From positions 1 to 5,967 of the forward strand of contig JBEKZY010000340.1 in the NCBI GenBank assembly GCA_049509395.1: a DNA stretch of 5,967 nt, in the 5' to 3' direction. Under the pieces are notes generated by a model. It made no database searches, had not been told where the DNA came from, and saw nothing but the letters and a program-made list of their open reading frames with translations. Shown piece after piece: positions 1 through 5,398 of this stretch (position 1 is the first letter of the stretch; the number at the start of each line of letters is the position of its first letter). A program made the position numbers and the translations under genes. The stretch is from JBEKIK01 sp049509395. Its GTDB lineage: Bacteria; Planctomycetota; Planctomycetia; Pirellulales; Thermoguttaceae.

Positions 1-271
1 GACCGTCGCGGACGTTGATTTGCTGTTCTGCCGGCTCGTAGCCTTCCAGGTCGATAATGATCTTGTAGTCGCCGGGCTTAACCGGAAAAAGACCCGGCGA
101 TACGCCCAGTTCCTTCCCGTCCATAAGGACCTTAGCGCCCTCCGGAGTGGTGCGAACATACAATTCGGACGGCGGTTCATCCACTGCTTCAGCTTGGATA
201 ACACAGAATCCAAGGAATACAATAAAAGCCAGGCAGAAAAACAGCATGGCGGTTTTATTTAGGAAGTTCAT
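1..271 (-). CDS. Exported PEGA-domain protein, N-terminal part (runs off the window's left edge)
   Basis: Ninety codons are visible, read from an ATG at 271 down to the window edge with no stop, so the 3' end is missing. Residues 1-29 look like a Sec signal peptide: N and K near the start, a hydrophobic core at about residues 9-25, and an AEA signal-peptidase-like site before VDE. Residues 36-90 match the PEGA fold: 'ELYVRTTPEGAKVLMDGKEL', then a G-x-SP turn, 'VKPGDYKIIIDLEGYEP' and the next strand. PEGA domains are small extracytoplasmic beta domains, often attached to planctomycete kinases and surface proteins. The first ATG is preferred over the in-frame ATG at 247 because GAAAGG (279-284 on this strand) lies 7 nt upstream of it. 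A TACAAT -10-like hexamer sits at 304-309, but I found no convincing -35. The gene is divergent from the sigma factor. The mature protein is inferred to be periplasmic or surface-located; its ligand and full length are unknown. Confidence 0.85.
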   Translation of the reverse strand, partial: MNFLNKTAMLFFCLAFIVFLGFCVIQAEAVDEPPSELYVRTTPEGAKVLMDGKELGVSPGLFPVKPGDYKIIIDLEGYEPAEQQINVRDG

Positions 272-396
272 GTTCGCGCCTTTCGCAGCAACAGGTAGAA
301 ATTATTGTAGCGGTAATCAAATCCGAGTGAAACAACCCCACAGGTTATTGGAAGAAATTAAAGTAGTATTAGCCACAACCGCGAGCTTTACACGTG

Positions 397-413
397 CGCG
401 ACCACTGGTCGCG
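397..413. promoter_or_regulatory. Perfect 17-bp inverted repeat in the divergent gap (candidate operator)
   Basis: CGCGACCA-C-TGGTCGCG has two perfect 8-bp arms around one central base. A second palindrome, CACGTG (391-396), abuts it on the left. A loose direct repeat, CGCG(A)GCTTTA, occurs at 380-390 and 410-419 around it. It lies between the divergent PEGA and sigma-factor genes, about 58 bp upstream of the predicted sigma -35. No T-run follows, so a terminator is unlikely. Binding of a dimeric regulator is inference only. Confidence 0.4.
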
Positions 414-470
414 GCTTTATGGGGCACCACTATAGATATGCGCCAGATGGACAAAATCAGGCTTTGCTGG

Positions 471-499
471 TTGAATAATTTATAAAAATGCGATAAAAT
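471..499 (+). promoter_or_regulatory. Sigma70-like promoter for the ECF sigma gene
   Basis: TTGAAT (471-476) and TAAAAT (494-499) are separated by exactly 17 bp. They match the housekeeping consensus at 4 of 6 and 5 of 6 positions. Transcription would start near 506, leaving a leader of about 24 nt that includes the AAAGGGG ribosome-binding site. The surroundings are AT-rich, so chance matches are possible. Confidence 0.4.
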
Positions 500-529
500 C
501 GTACTGTTTTACTATCGGGAAAGGGGTCA

Positions 530-1255
530 TTGGCGGTGGGATCAAGCGCGGTAGATGCATCGGCCTTAAACAGCAAAACGCAGGCGACGTTGCTTGCGCG
601 GTTGCGGGACGGTTCGGACGCATTGGCCTGGGATGAATTTTTCCAGCGCTATTGGCGTTTGATCTATGCATACGCCAGGCAATGCAACTGCTCGGAATAC
701 ACGGCGGAGGAAGTCGTGCAAGACGTGATGCTGAAGGTCTTCGAGCAAAAGGACTTTTTCCGTTACGATCCGGCGCGGGGGCGGTTTCGCGATTGGCTGG
801 CCACAGTGGTGCGGAACAAAGCGGCCGAATTGCGGCGCAGGCCGGCGGATCGAGTCCGGGCCAAAGGGGGAAACTTGGAGATCGAAGACTTTGCACCTCG
901 GTCAAATGGCGCCGTGCCAGATGACGTTTGGGAAAATGCCTTTGAACAGGCCTTGCTGCTTGTGCTGTTGGACGTGGTTCGGCGGGAGATGAGTCCCAGG
1001 ACTTATCTGGCGTTTGAACTTTTTACGCTCCACGAAATACCGGGCGCGGCGGTTGCAAAGCAAACGGGCTTGACCCGCAACGGGGTGTATCGGGCATGCA
1101 AAAGAGCCTTGCAACGACTAAAGGAACTGGGGGCCGCATATCGGGAGGATGGCCAACTCAGCGAGCGGATCAAACAGGCGCTTCGATCGCAGCCGCGGGG
1201 CGCGGTCGAGCAGTCGCTTACCACGCGGATTGAGAAAAGCATGCAATCGCGGTGA
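530..1255 (+). CDS. ECF-type RNA polymerase sigma factor (planctomycete kinase-associated type)
   Basis: A 241-aa cytoplasmic transcription initiation factor. Region 2 spans about residues 34-105. It has the core-binding and -10 recognition stretch 'YTAEEVVQDVMLKVFEQKD', followed by 'ARGRFRDWLATVVRNKAAEL', a classic sigma2 end. Region 4 spans about 138-200 with a helix-turn-helix, 'EIPGAAVAKQTGLTRNGVYR', and the typical 'CKRALQRLKEL' helix. About 40 residues follow region 4, a little longer than a minimal ECF factor. No region 3 is seen. The start is uncertain: TTG at 530 lies 5 nt after AAGG (521-524), while GTG at 536 lies 9 nt after the GGGG (523-526); either would use the same site. No anti-sigma gene is visible. 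The next gene, 93 bp downstream, is a Ser/Thr kinase. That arrangement is known for planctomycete ECF groups, where the kinase is thought to control the sigma factor. Target promoters cannot be read from this window. Confidence 0.9.
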   Translation: MAVGSSAVDASALNSKTQATLLARLRDGSDALAWDEFFQRYWRLIYAYARQCNCSEYTAEEVVQDVMLKVFEQKDFFRYDPARGRFRDWLATVVRNKAAELRRRPADRVRAKGGNLEIEDFAPRSNGAVPDDVWENAFEQALLLVLLDVVRREMSPRTYLAFELFTLHEIPGAAVAKQTGLTRNGVYRACKRALQRLKELGAAYREDGQLSERIKQALRSQPRGAVEQSLTTRIEKSMQSR

Positions 1256-1263
1256 AGAGGGAA

Positions 1264-1298
1264 GGATGAGGGATTAGGGATGAGAGATGAGGGATGAA
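1264..1298 (+). repeat. Five tandem copies of a degenerate heptamer, GGATGAG
   Basis: The units are GGATGAG, GGATTAG, GGATGAG, AGATGAG and GGATGAA in uninterrupted 7-bp register. They begin 8 bp after the sigma-factor stop codon and lie in the 93-bp gap before the kinase. The run is purine-rich on the plus strand and includes SD-like GGG and GAGG motifs, but no start codon is suitably placed after it. It resembles the short tandem heptamer repeats found between genes in some large bacterial genomes. Whether it affects sigma-kinase co-transcription is unknown. Confidence 0.75.
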
Positions 1299-1348
1299 AA
1301 AATCGCTTGCGGTTTAGCAACGCATATTGAAAAATAAAATGAATTCTG

Positions 1349-2629
1349 ATGACTGATAAGCAAGAACCTCCACAAGTGCCGGATTATGAGCTGATACGGC
1401 CCATCGGCGAGGGCGGATTCGGCCGGGTGTGGCTGGCGGCCAATCAGACCACCGGTCGTTTGCGGGCAGTCAAGTTGATTCCATTGCGGCGATCCGGTAC
1501 TACCGACGCGGCCGGCAGGGAGATCGTATCGCTTACGCGCTTGGAAGCGAATCTGGGCCACAGGCACCAGAATCTGTTGAGCATTCACCATATAGGCAAG
1601 ACGGCCGATTATCTGTTTTACGTGATGGACCTGGCCGACGACATCTCCGGGCGGCAGGCGTCGGATTTTTGCGAGGTCCTATTTCAAAAGAATAGTATTA
1701 ACCTTCAACCTCTCACTAGCCCCAGCCCTCACCCTAACCCTCTCCCAAAGGGAGAGGGGACATCCACGGAACCTATCCCAAAGAGAGAGGGGACTCATGA
1801 ATATGAGCCAGCCACATTAAAGAAACGCCTGGAAAGCGGTCCACTGGATCCCAAGGAGTGTTTTACTTGTGCGCGGCAGTTGACGGCCGGATTGGCTTCG
1901 CTCAACCAGGCGGGTATGGTCCATCGGGACGTGAAACCGGCAAACTGTCTTTTCGTCGCGGGAGAATTAAAGCTTGCCGATTTCAGCCTTTTGACCGAAG
2001 CCAGCCCGTTGGTTTCCAGGGCGGGGACTGAAAAATACATGCCGCCTGATGGACGCATGGATGCCCGGGCCGACGTGTATGCGGCCGGGTTGGTGATATA
2101 TGAAATGGTCACGGGATTGCCTGTCGACCGATTTCCCGGGTTGGGCGAATTGGGCCGGCGGGTCGTGGACGATCCTTATTTAAGCGTTCTGATACGAGTA
2201 GCCCTGCGGGCGTGCGAAGGCGATCCTCAACGACGATATCAGGACGCCCGGGAAATGCGGCAGGATTTGAAGGAACCCGATCCGTGGAGCACTCTACGCC
2301 GAAACCGCATAAAACGACTCATAACGGCATGCTTCGCCTTCATTGCCACGGTGCTGGTATTATGGGCGGGAGTATGGCTAAGCCGGCCGCGGCTGGTTCA
2401 TGTTAATTTTGCACATCCTTTTGAAGCGACTATTTACCTGGACAATATTCTGCAGGTCGATGCCAAGGGAGATCCATACCGGACGCCTTGCACAATCGAA
2501 GGTCTGCAAGCGCGAACTTATCACGTCATGTTCAAGCAAGACGAATTGGGAGAAATGGACGCAGGTTTAAGAGATTTCTCCAAAGATCGGCGGATAGAGG
2601 CTCGCAGGAAATCAGAGACAGGCCATTGA
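1349..2629 (+). CDS. Membrane-anchored Ser/Thr protein kinase with C-terminal PEGA-like domain and an in-frame repeat insertion
   Basis: A 426-aa Hanks-type kinase, predicted to phosphorylate protein Ser/Thr from ATP on the cytoplasmic face. The glycine loop is GEGGFG (20-25), the ATP-binding lysine K42 (AVKLI), the likely alpha-C glutamate E58, and the catalytic loop HRDVKPAN (192-199; D194, K196, N199). The metal-binding motif reads DFS (211-213) instead of DFG. The APE equivalent is MPPDG (231-235), with D242 in the F helix. One transmembrane helix (about 322-344) follows a basic stretch. The outside part, about 348-420, looks like a PEGA domain: VHVNF, ATIYLDN, TPCTIEGL, YHVMFKQ. Residues about 108-151 are an insertion encoded by a palindromic repeat, between the hinge (YVMDLADD) and the 'YEPATLKKRLESG' helix. 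The start has no good Shine-Dalgarno; an ATG at 1339 opens only a five-codon frame. Context suggests partnership with the upstream sigma factor and the divergent secreted PEGA protein. The kinase call is secure; whether it is fully active is not. Confidence 0.9.
   Translation: MTDKQEPPQVPDYELIRPIGEGGFGRVWLAANQTTGRLRAVKLIPLRRSGTTDAAGREIVSLTRLEANLGHRHQNLLSIHHIGKTADYLFYVMDLADDISGRQASDFCEVLFQKNSINLQPLTSPSPHPNPLPKGEGTSTEPIPKREGTHEYEPATLKKRLESGPLDPKECFTCARQLTAGLASLNQAGMVHRDVKPANCLFVAGELKLADFSLLTEASPLVSRAGTEKYMPPDGRMDARADVYAAGLVIYEMVTGLPVDRFPGLGELGRRVVDDPYLSVLIRVALRACEGDPQRRYQDAREMRQDLKEPDPWSTLRRNRIKRLITACFAFIATVLVLWAGVWLSRPRLVHVNFAHPFEATIYLDNILQVDAKGDPYRTPCTIEGLQARTYHVMFKQDELGEMDAGLRDFSKDRRIEARRKSETGH
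1670..1801 (+). repeat. Dispersed palindromic repeat inserted in frame inside the kinase gene
   Basis: The stretch encodes about 44 residues, including SPHPNPLPKGEG, that do not fit the kinase fold. I recognise this peptide as the translation of a GC-rich repeat scattered in many bacterial genomes. Its core is a perfect hairpin, CCCTCTCCC (1738-1746), AAA, GGGAGAGGG (1750-1758). A degenerate second copy of the right half, TCCCAAAGAGAGAGGGGAC, follows at 1776-1794. The outer boundaries are estimated from where kinase-like sequence stops and resumes, so they may be off by a few codons. The length is a multiple of three and contains no stop in the kinase frame. Confidence 0.75.
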
Positions 2630-2689
2630 CCGTTGTTTAGGGAGCGTTTCATACATTCCGAGTTTGGGAAGAAAGTGAAGTGACATGAT

Positions 2690-3130
2690 ATGAGTACGAC
2701 TCCAAATCCCAATCAATCACCAATGTCTACCGGCGAAGTTCATGGAAAAGTATCCATTATTCTCGAACTGGCAAAATGCGTGGTTGTCGGACTTGCGGTA
2801 GGTGCTTCCGGAATTCCTTTGTACATCGTTGGAACTGGTTTCTTTTTCGCTTTAAGGGACATGGGCATTTTTATTCTGCTCCTCCTCATTCCTTTAGGGG
2901 CGTTGTGTACATGGCTTGTTACGCGAAAATATTTAGCCCAAGGAACGAATCGATTTCGTGGGGCGATTGCATTTGGAGCACGGTACTTCTTTCTAGGATC
3001 GGCTATTGGCTTCATCTTGACCGGAAGTGCTTGTGATGTTGCCCAAAATACATTCTTTGGAGGATCGATTGGAATAATGATTGGAAGCCTCGGTGGAGCT
3101 TTCCAAGGCTGGATTGATAGCAGAAGGTAA
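2690..3130 (+). CDS. Small integral membrane protein of unknown function
   Basis: A 146-aa protein that I do not recognise as any named family. A polar N-terminal tail (1-24, rich in N, P, S and T) precedes four probable transmembrane helices at about 28-52, 57-78, 91-112 and 121-140. A basic loop (RKYLAQGTNRFR, 79-90) lies between helices 2 and 3. Helix 4 is glycine-rich, 'GGSIGIMIGSLGGAFQG', with GxxxG-type spacing that often packs helices together. It ends in charged DSRR. The start at 2690 has only weak GAAG upstream; an in-frame ATG 11 codons later is a possible alternative. It follows the kinase by 60 bp on the same strand and could be its distal operon partner. Its base composition is visibly more AT-rich than its neighbours, which may mean later acquisition or simply the codons of a membrane protein. 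Function unknown. Confidence 0.65.
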   Translation: MSTTPNPNQSPMSTGEVHGKVSIILELAKCVVVGLAVGASGIPLYIVGTGFFFALRDMGIFILLLLIPLGALCTWLVTRKYLAQGTNRFRGAIAFGARYFFLGSAIGFILTGSACDVAQNTFFGGSIGIMIGSLGGAFQGWIDSRR

Positions 3131-3144
3131 ATTTCTGCATGAGA

Positions 3145-3169
3145 TCACCTCTACTAAAGGAAGAGGTGA
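3145..3169. terminator. Short hairpin in the convergent gap (possible bidirectional terminator)
   Basis: TCACCTCT (3145-3152) and AGAGGTGA (3162-3169) are perfect 8-bp complementary arms with a 9-nt loop. The hairpin sits between the converging 3' ends of the membrane-protein gene (stop at 3130) and the second kinase (stop at 3182), where a shared terminator would be expected. Neither side has a clear U-run, so an intrinsic terminator is only weakly supported. Confidence 0.35.
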
Positions 3170-3181
3170 AGGTTGTATTGG

Positions 3182-4612
3182 TTATCGAAATACTAGAATC
3201 AACAACCAGATCAGCAAGACCAAGATCACCAAGCCCACCGTGGAGGCGATGAGGACTGAAATCGGGTTGTGGATGGTGAGCCAGTCGTGGGCCGAGGGAA
3301 TTTGCATTTCTTCCGACGAATCCTGCTCGTTCAATAAATCCAAAATAGTAACTATGCGGTTGGAACTGCTGTCGGAACTCTCGCTTATTTGGGGCAATTC
3401 GGGATAATCGATTTTGGTTTCGGGCAGGGGCATCGACTTTGCATCTTCGGACGGTTCCGGGCGATTCGGATAAATGCCGTGAAGCCGTTGCATCTGGGGA
3501 AGCGCCACCGGTGGAGAACGCGGGCGAATGGGTTGTGCATTTTCGCCCAATTCGCCGGTTGGGGCATCGGCCAAGGGACCGCCGGGCAGCCAGGGTTTTA
3601 TTCGTTCTTTTACGGCTGTTGCCGAAGGAATTCGCTGCGAAGGATCCTTGGCCATCATGTCGGCCAACATGTCGACGAATTCCCCGCTTAAACGCGGATT
3701 TAACAAGCGGGGATCCAGTGGACGAAGTTCGAGATGGGCCCGGGCTTTATCGCTGGTTGAGCCGCCGGGAAAGGCGACCTTGGCAGTGACGATGTAATAC
3801 AAGGTGCATCCCAGGGCGTAAATATCCCAGGCCGGGGTGGGAGCCCAAGGGTCTTTTACCTGATCGGGGGAAAGGTAATCGGCCGTGCCCACAATCTTTC
3901 CGTAACGGGGATCGTTTTCGGCGGTTGATTCAAGTGGTCCGGCCAGGCCCAGGTCGGATAGCTTAGCATCGCCTGCTGGGGTAACCAGCACGTTGCCTGG
4001 TTTCACGTCGCGGTGAATAATGCCCTTGGCATGGGCGTGATCCAATCCATCGGCCACTTGATAGATGATGTTTGCCGCCGCAGTCATACATAAGGGTCCC
4101 GCCCGGCGGATGAGTTTGCGCAGATCCACTCCGTCGACATATTCAGTAACGAGATAATGTACTTTGCCGTCTTGTCCGGAATCGACGGCCGCGACCAGCT
4201 TTGGATGATTGAGACTGGCCATTGCGCGAATTTCGCGGCTGAAATTGGCTATGGCTTCGGGCGTGCACTTGCTGCGGGGCAAGACTTTGATGGCCACCGT
4301 GCGACCGATTTTATCCTGCTGGGCCTTAAACACTTGGCCCATCCCGCCCTTGCCTATGGAATCGACGATCCAATACGCCCCTAAATTGAATTTTGTGCGG
4401 CCGTCGAATAATTGCTTGGCCTGCCAGGCATTAAGTACGCCCATTTCGATCAGACGATCGGCCAACTGGAGATCGGTAGGTGGGGCGTTGGCATCGGATA
4501 CATTTCCATGCGACCAGCGCACGCTTGCCCGAGCCTCATCGAGTTGCTTTTCGCTAAGCAATCCGCTGGCCAATACGCATTGTTCAAATAATGATCGTTC
4601 GACCAAACTCAT
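3182..4612 (-). CDS. Tail-anchored transmembrane Ser/Thr protein kinase, planctomycete type
   Basis: A 476-aa Hanks-type kinase. Residues 1-76 form the N-terminal region I associate with planctomycete kinases: LASGLLSEKQLDEA, ADRLIEMGVLNAWQAKQL. The catalytic domain (about 79-342) has all key elements: glycine loop GKGGMG (87-92), K109 (AIKVL), alpha-C E127, HRDVKPGN (200-207; D202, K204, N207), a DLG metal motif (220-222), SPDQ in place of APE (248-251), D263 in WDIYALG, and R327. DLG for DFG is common in bacterial kinases and does not suggest inactivity. A Pro- and acid-rich linker (about 345-448) leads to one transmembrane helix (about 450-474) that ends the protein. The catalytic part should therefore be cytoplasmic with almost nothing outside, so any sensing must go through partners or the N-terminal region. 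The gene converges on the sigma-kinase cluster and is probably a separate transcription unit. Substrates cannot be predicted. Confidence 0.92.
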   Translation of the reverse strand: MSLVERSLFEQCVLASGLLSEKQLDEARASVRWSHGNVSDANAPPTDLQLADRLIEMGVLNAWQAKQLFDGRTKFNLGAYWIVDSIGKGGMGQVFKAQQDKIGRTVAIKVLPRSKCTPEAIANFSREIRAMASLNHPKLVAAVDSGQDGKVHYLVTEYVDGVDLRKLIRRAGPLCMTAAANIIYQVADGLDHAHAKGIIHRDVKPGNVLVTPAGDAKLSDLGLAGPLESTAENDPRYGKIVGTADYLSPDQVKDPWAPTPAWDIYALGCTLYYIVTAKVAFPGGSTSDKARAHLELRPLDPRLLNPRLSGEFVDMLADMMAKDPSQRIPSATAVKERIKPWLPGGPLADAPTGELGENAQPIRPRSPPVALPQMQRLHGIYPNRPEPSEDAKSMPLPETKIDYPELPQISESSDSSSNRIVTILDLLNEQDSSEEMQIPSAHDWLTIHNPISVLIASTVGLVILVLLIWLLILVFR

Positions 4613-4620
4613 TAAAAGGA

Positions 4621-4650
4621 CTTATACCTCTTTCTAACACTACCTGGAAA
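4621..4650 (-). promoter_or_regulatory. Candidate promoter for the tail-anchored kinase, near-leaderless
   Basis: Read on the minus strand, TTTCCA (4650-4645) and TATAAG (4626-4621) are 18 bp apart and match sigma70 hexamers at 4 of 6 and 5 of 6 positions. The -10 ends only 8 nt before the ATG at 4612, so transcription would start at or within a few bases of the start codon. The only SD-like GAGG lies 14 nt from the ATG, upstream of the -10, so it would not be in this transcript. The -35 overlaps the edge of the palindromic element. Speculative. Confidence 0.3.
4631..4644 (+). repeat. Left copy of a 14-bp direct repeat flanking the palindromic element
   Basis: TTTCTAACACTACC differs at one base from TTTCTAATACTACC at 4718-4731. 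The pair brackets the palindrome, an arrangement expected of a duplicated insertion site or of a larger repeated unit. Confidence 0.7.
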
Positions 4651-4721
4651 AAGGGGACAAGTCCAATTTGCCGGAACGGCCCAAAGGGTGCTTCGCACAA
4701 ATTGGACTTGTCCCCTTTTTC
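4647..4721. repeat. Palindromic MITE-like element with perfect 24-bp arms
   Basis: The left arm (4647-4670) and right arm (4698-4721) are perfectly complementary over 24 bp, each containing the core GGGGACAAGTCCAATTTG or its reverse complement. The 27-nt centre (4671-4697) includes a small CCC-AAA-GGG hairpin. Just outside the arms, one mismatch is followed by another pairing base (4645/4723). There is no transposase and no credible reading frame. As RNA it would fold into a very stable stem, and either strand ends in a U-run from the arm tips. It could therefore also stop transcription in both directions, separating the pseudouridine synthase gene from the kinase gene downstream of it. I associate GGGGAC-led palindromes of this kind with dispersed repeats in planctomycetes; copy number must be checked by search. 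Confidence 0.8.
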
Positions 4722-4731
4722 TAATACTACC
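4718..4731 (+). repeat. Right copy of the 14-bp direct repeat
   Basis: TTTCTAATACTACC matches 4631-4644 at 13 of 14 positions. Its first four bases overlap the tip of the palindrome's right arm, so the independently repeated part may be only CTAAYACTACC. Confidence 0.7.
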
Positions 4732-4762
4732 ATAACTATGAGGAGGCAAAGTCGCAAGCGGT

Positions 4763-5398
4763 TCAGGAAGGCTCGCTTACCCCCCAACGATACCAGGCAT
4801 CGGGCAAAGGGGCCTCCAGTACAATTTGTTCCCTTTTAACGGGATGCGCGACAACCAGGCGCCGGGCGTGAAGTGCAATACCCAAGGGAAAACTCTGGCG
4901 GCTGCCGTATTTACGGTCGCCTAAGATTGGATGTCGATGGTGGGCGAACTGGAGCCGAATTTGATGTTTTCGGCCTGTCTTTAATATAATCTCGACCAGC
5001 GACCAACCTTCGGTAGGCGCCCGGCCCTGAATATCCGACAGTTTTCGATATGTCAGATTTGCCAGTTTGGCGCCCGGCAATCCGGGCCCGACAATCCGCA
5101 TGCGGTGGTGCAATTCGTCCTTGCCGAGGTAATCGGTGAAACTGCCCGCGGGCGGTTCCAATGGCCCTTCCACTACCGCCCAATAAGTCTTTTCCACGGC
5201 GTGTGTGCGAAACTGCTCGGTCAATCGCGCGGCGGCCTTAGAGGTCCGGGCAAAAAGTACAACCCCGGTCACCGGGGCGTCGAGCCGGCTCATCACGCCC
5301 AAGTATACATTGCCGGGCTTGTTGTATCGGCGTTTAATATAATCTTTGGCAAGTGAAAACAGGCTGGGCTTATTGTCTGAAACGCCCTTGGTGGCCAT
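4763..5398 (-). CDS. RluA/RluD-family RNA pseudouridine synthase, N-terminally truncated
   Basis: A 211-aa protein of the RluA family, enzymes that isomerise uridine to pseudouridine in rRNA or tRNA. The catalytic motif is SRLDAPVTG with the aspartate at D40; the family norm is HRLD-x-x-TSG, and I regard this form as a variant rather than a defect. Other family signatures are present: ARTSKAAARLTEQFR (50-64), EKTYWAVVEG (69-78), 'LVEIILKTGRKHQIRLQFAH' (134-153), ILGDRKYG (158-165) and LHARRL (176-181). The usual beginning, a strand ending in NKPAG, is absent. The protein starts with the segment that normally follows it (MATKGV), and an in-frame TAG lies ten codons upstream (5426-5428). No Shine-Dalgarno precedes the ATG. 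No other frame upstream encodes the missing part. The reading frame overlaps the divergent maf gene by 53 bp. The substrate base is not predictable, and activity may be impaired by the lost strand. Confidence 0.85.
   Translation of the reverse strand: MATKGVSDNKPSLFSLAKDYIKRRYNKPGNVYLGVMSRLDAPVTGVVLFARTSKAAARLTEQFRTHAVEKTYWAVVEGPLEPPAGSFTDYLGKDELHHRMRIVGPGLPGAKLANLTYRKLSDIQGRAPTEGWSLVEIILKTGRKHQIRLQFAHHRHPILGDRKYGSRQSFPLGIALHARRLVVAHPVKREQIVLEAPLPDAWYRWGVSEPS

Noticed and set aside
20..485. Two plus-strand reading frames across the PEGA gene start and divergent gap
   Set aside because: They are antisense to the PEGA coding sequence or run through non-coding sequence, with no recognisable domain and no ribosome-binding site.
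1307..1340. Separate promoter for the first kinase (TTGCGG with AAAAAT or TAAAAT)
   Set aside because: The 17-bp spacing gives only a poor -10, and the better -10 is 22 bp away; co-transcription with the sigma gene is simpler.
3940..3970. DLG in the second kinase as a pseudokinase sign
   Set aside because: DLG replaces DFG in many active bacterial Ser/Thr kinases, and every other catalytic residue is present.
3389..4637. Several plus-strand reading frames of 75-142 codons
   Set aside because: All lie antisense to the well-supported kinase on the minus strand and have low-complexity, Arg/Trp/Cys-rich translations typical of shadows.
4738..4750. ATGAGGAGG, a strong Shine-Dalgarno-like sequence on the plus strand
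   Set aside because: No plausible plus-strand gene begins after it; the stretch leads into the antisense of the pseudouridine synthase.
4584..4839. Small reading frames across the palindromic element on both strands
   Set aside because: They are translations of the repeat itself (KGTSPICRNG-like and its reverse); such peptides are common artefacts of this repeat type.
5273..5300. SRLD instead of HRLD in the pseudouridine synthase active site as evidence of inactivation
   Set aside because: The catalytic aspartate is intact, and I recall the SRLDAPVTG form from planctomycete members of the family, so it is better read as a variant.
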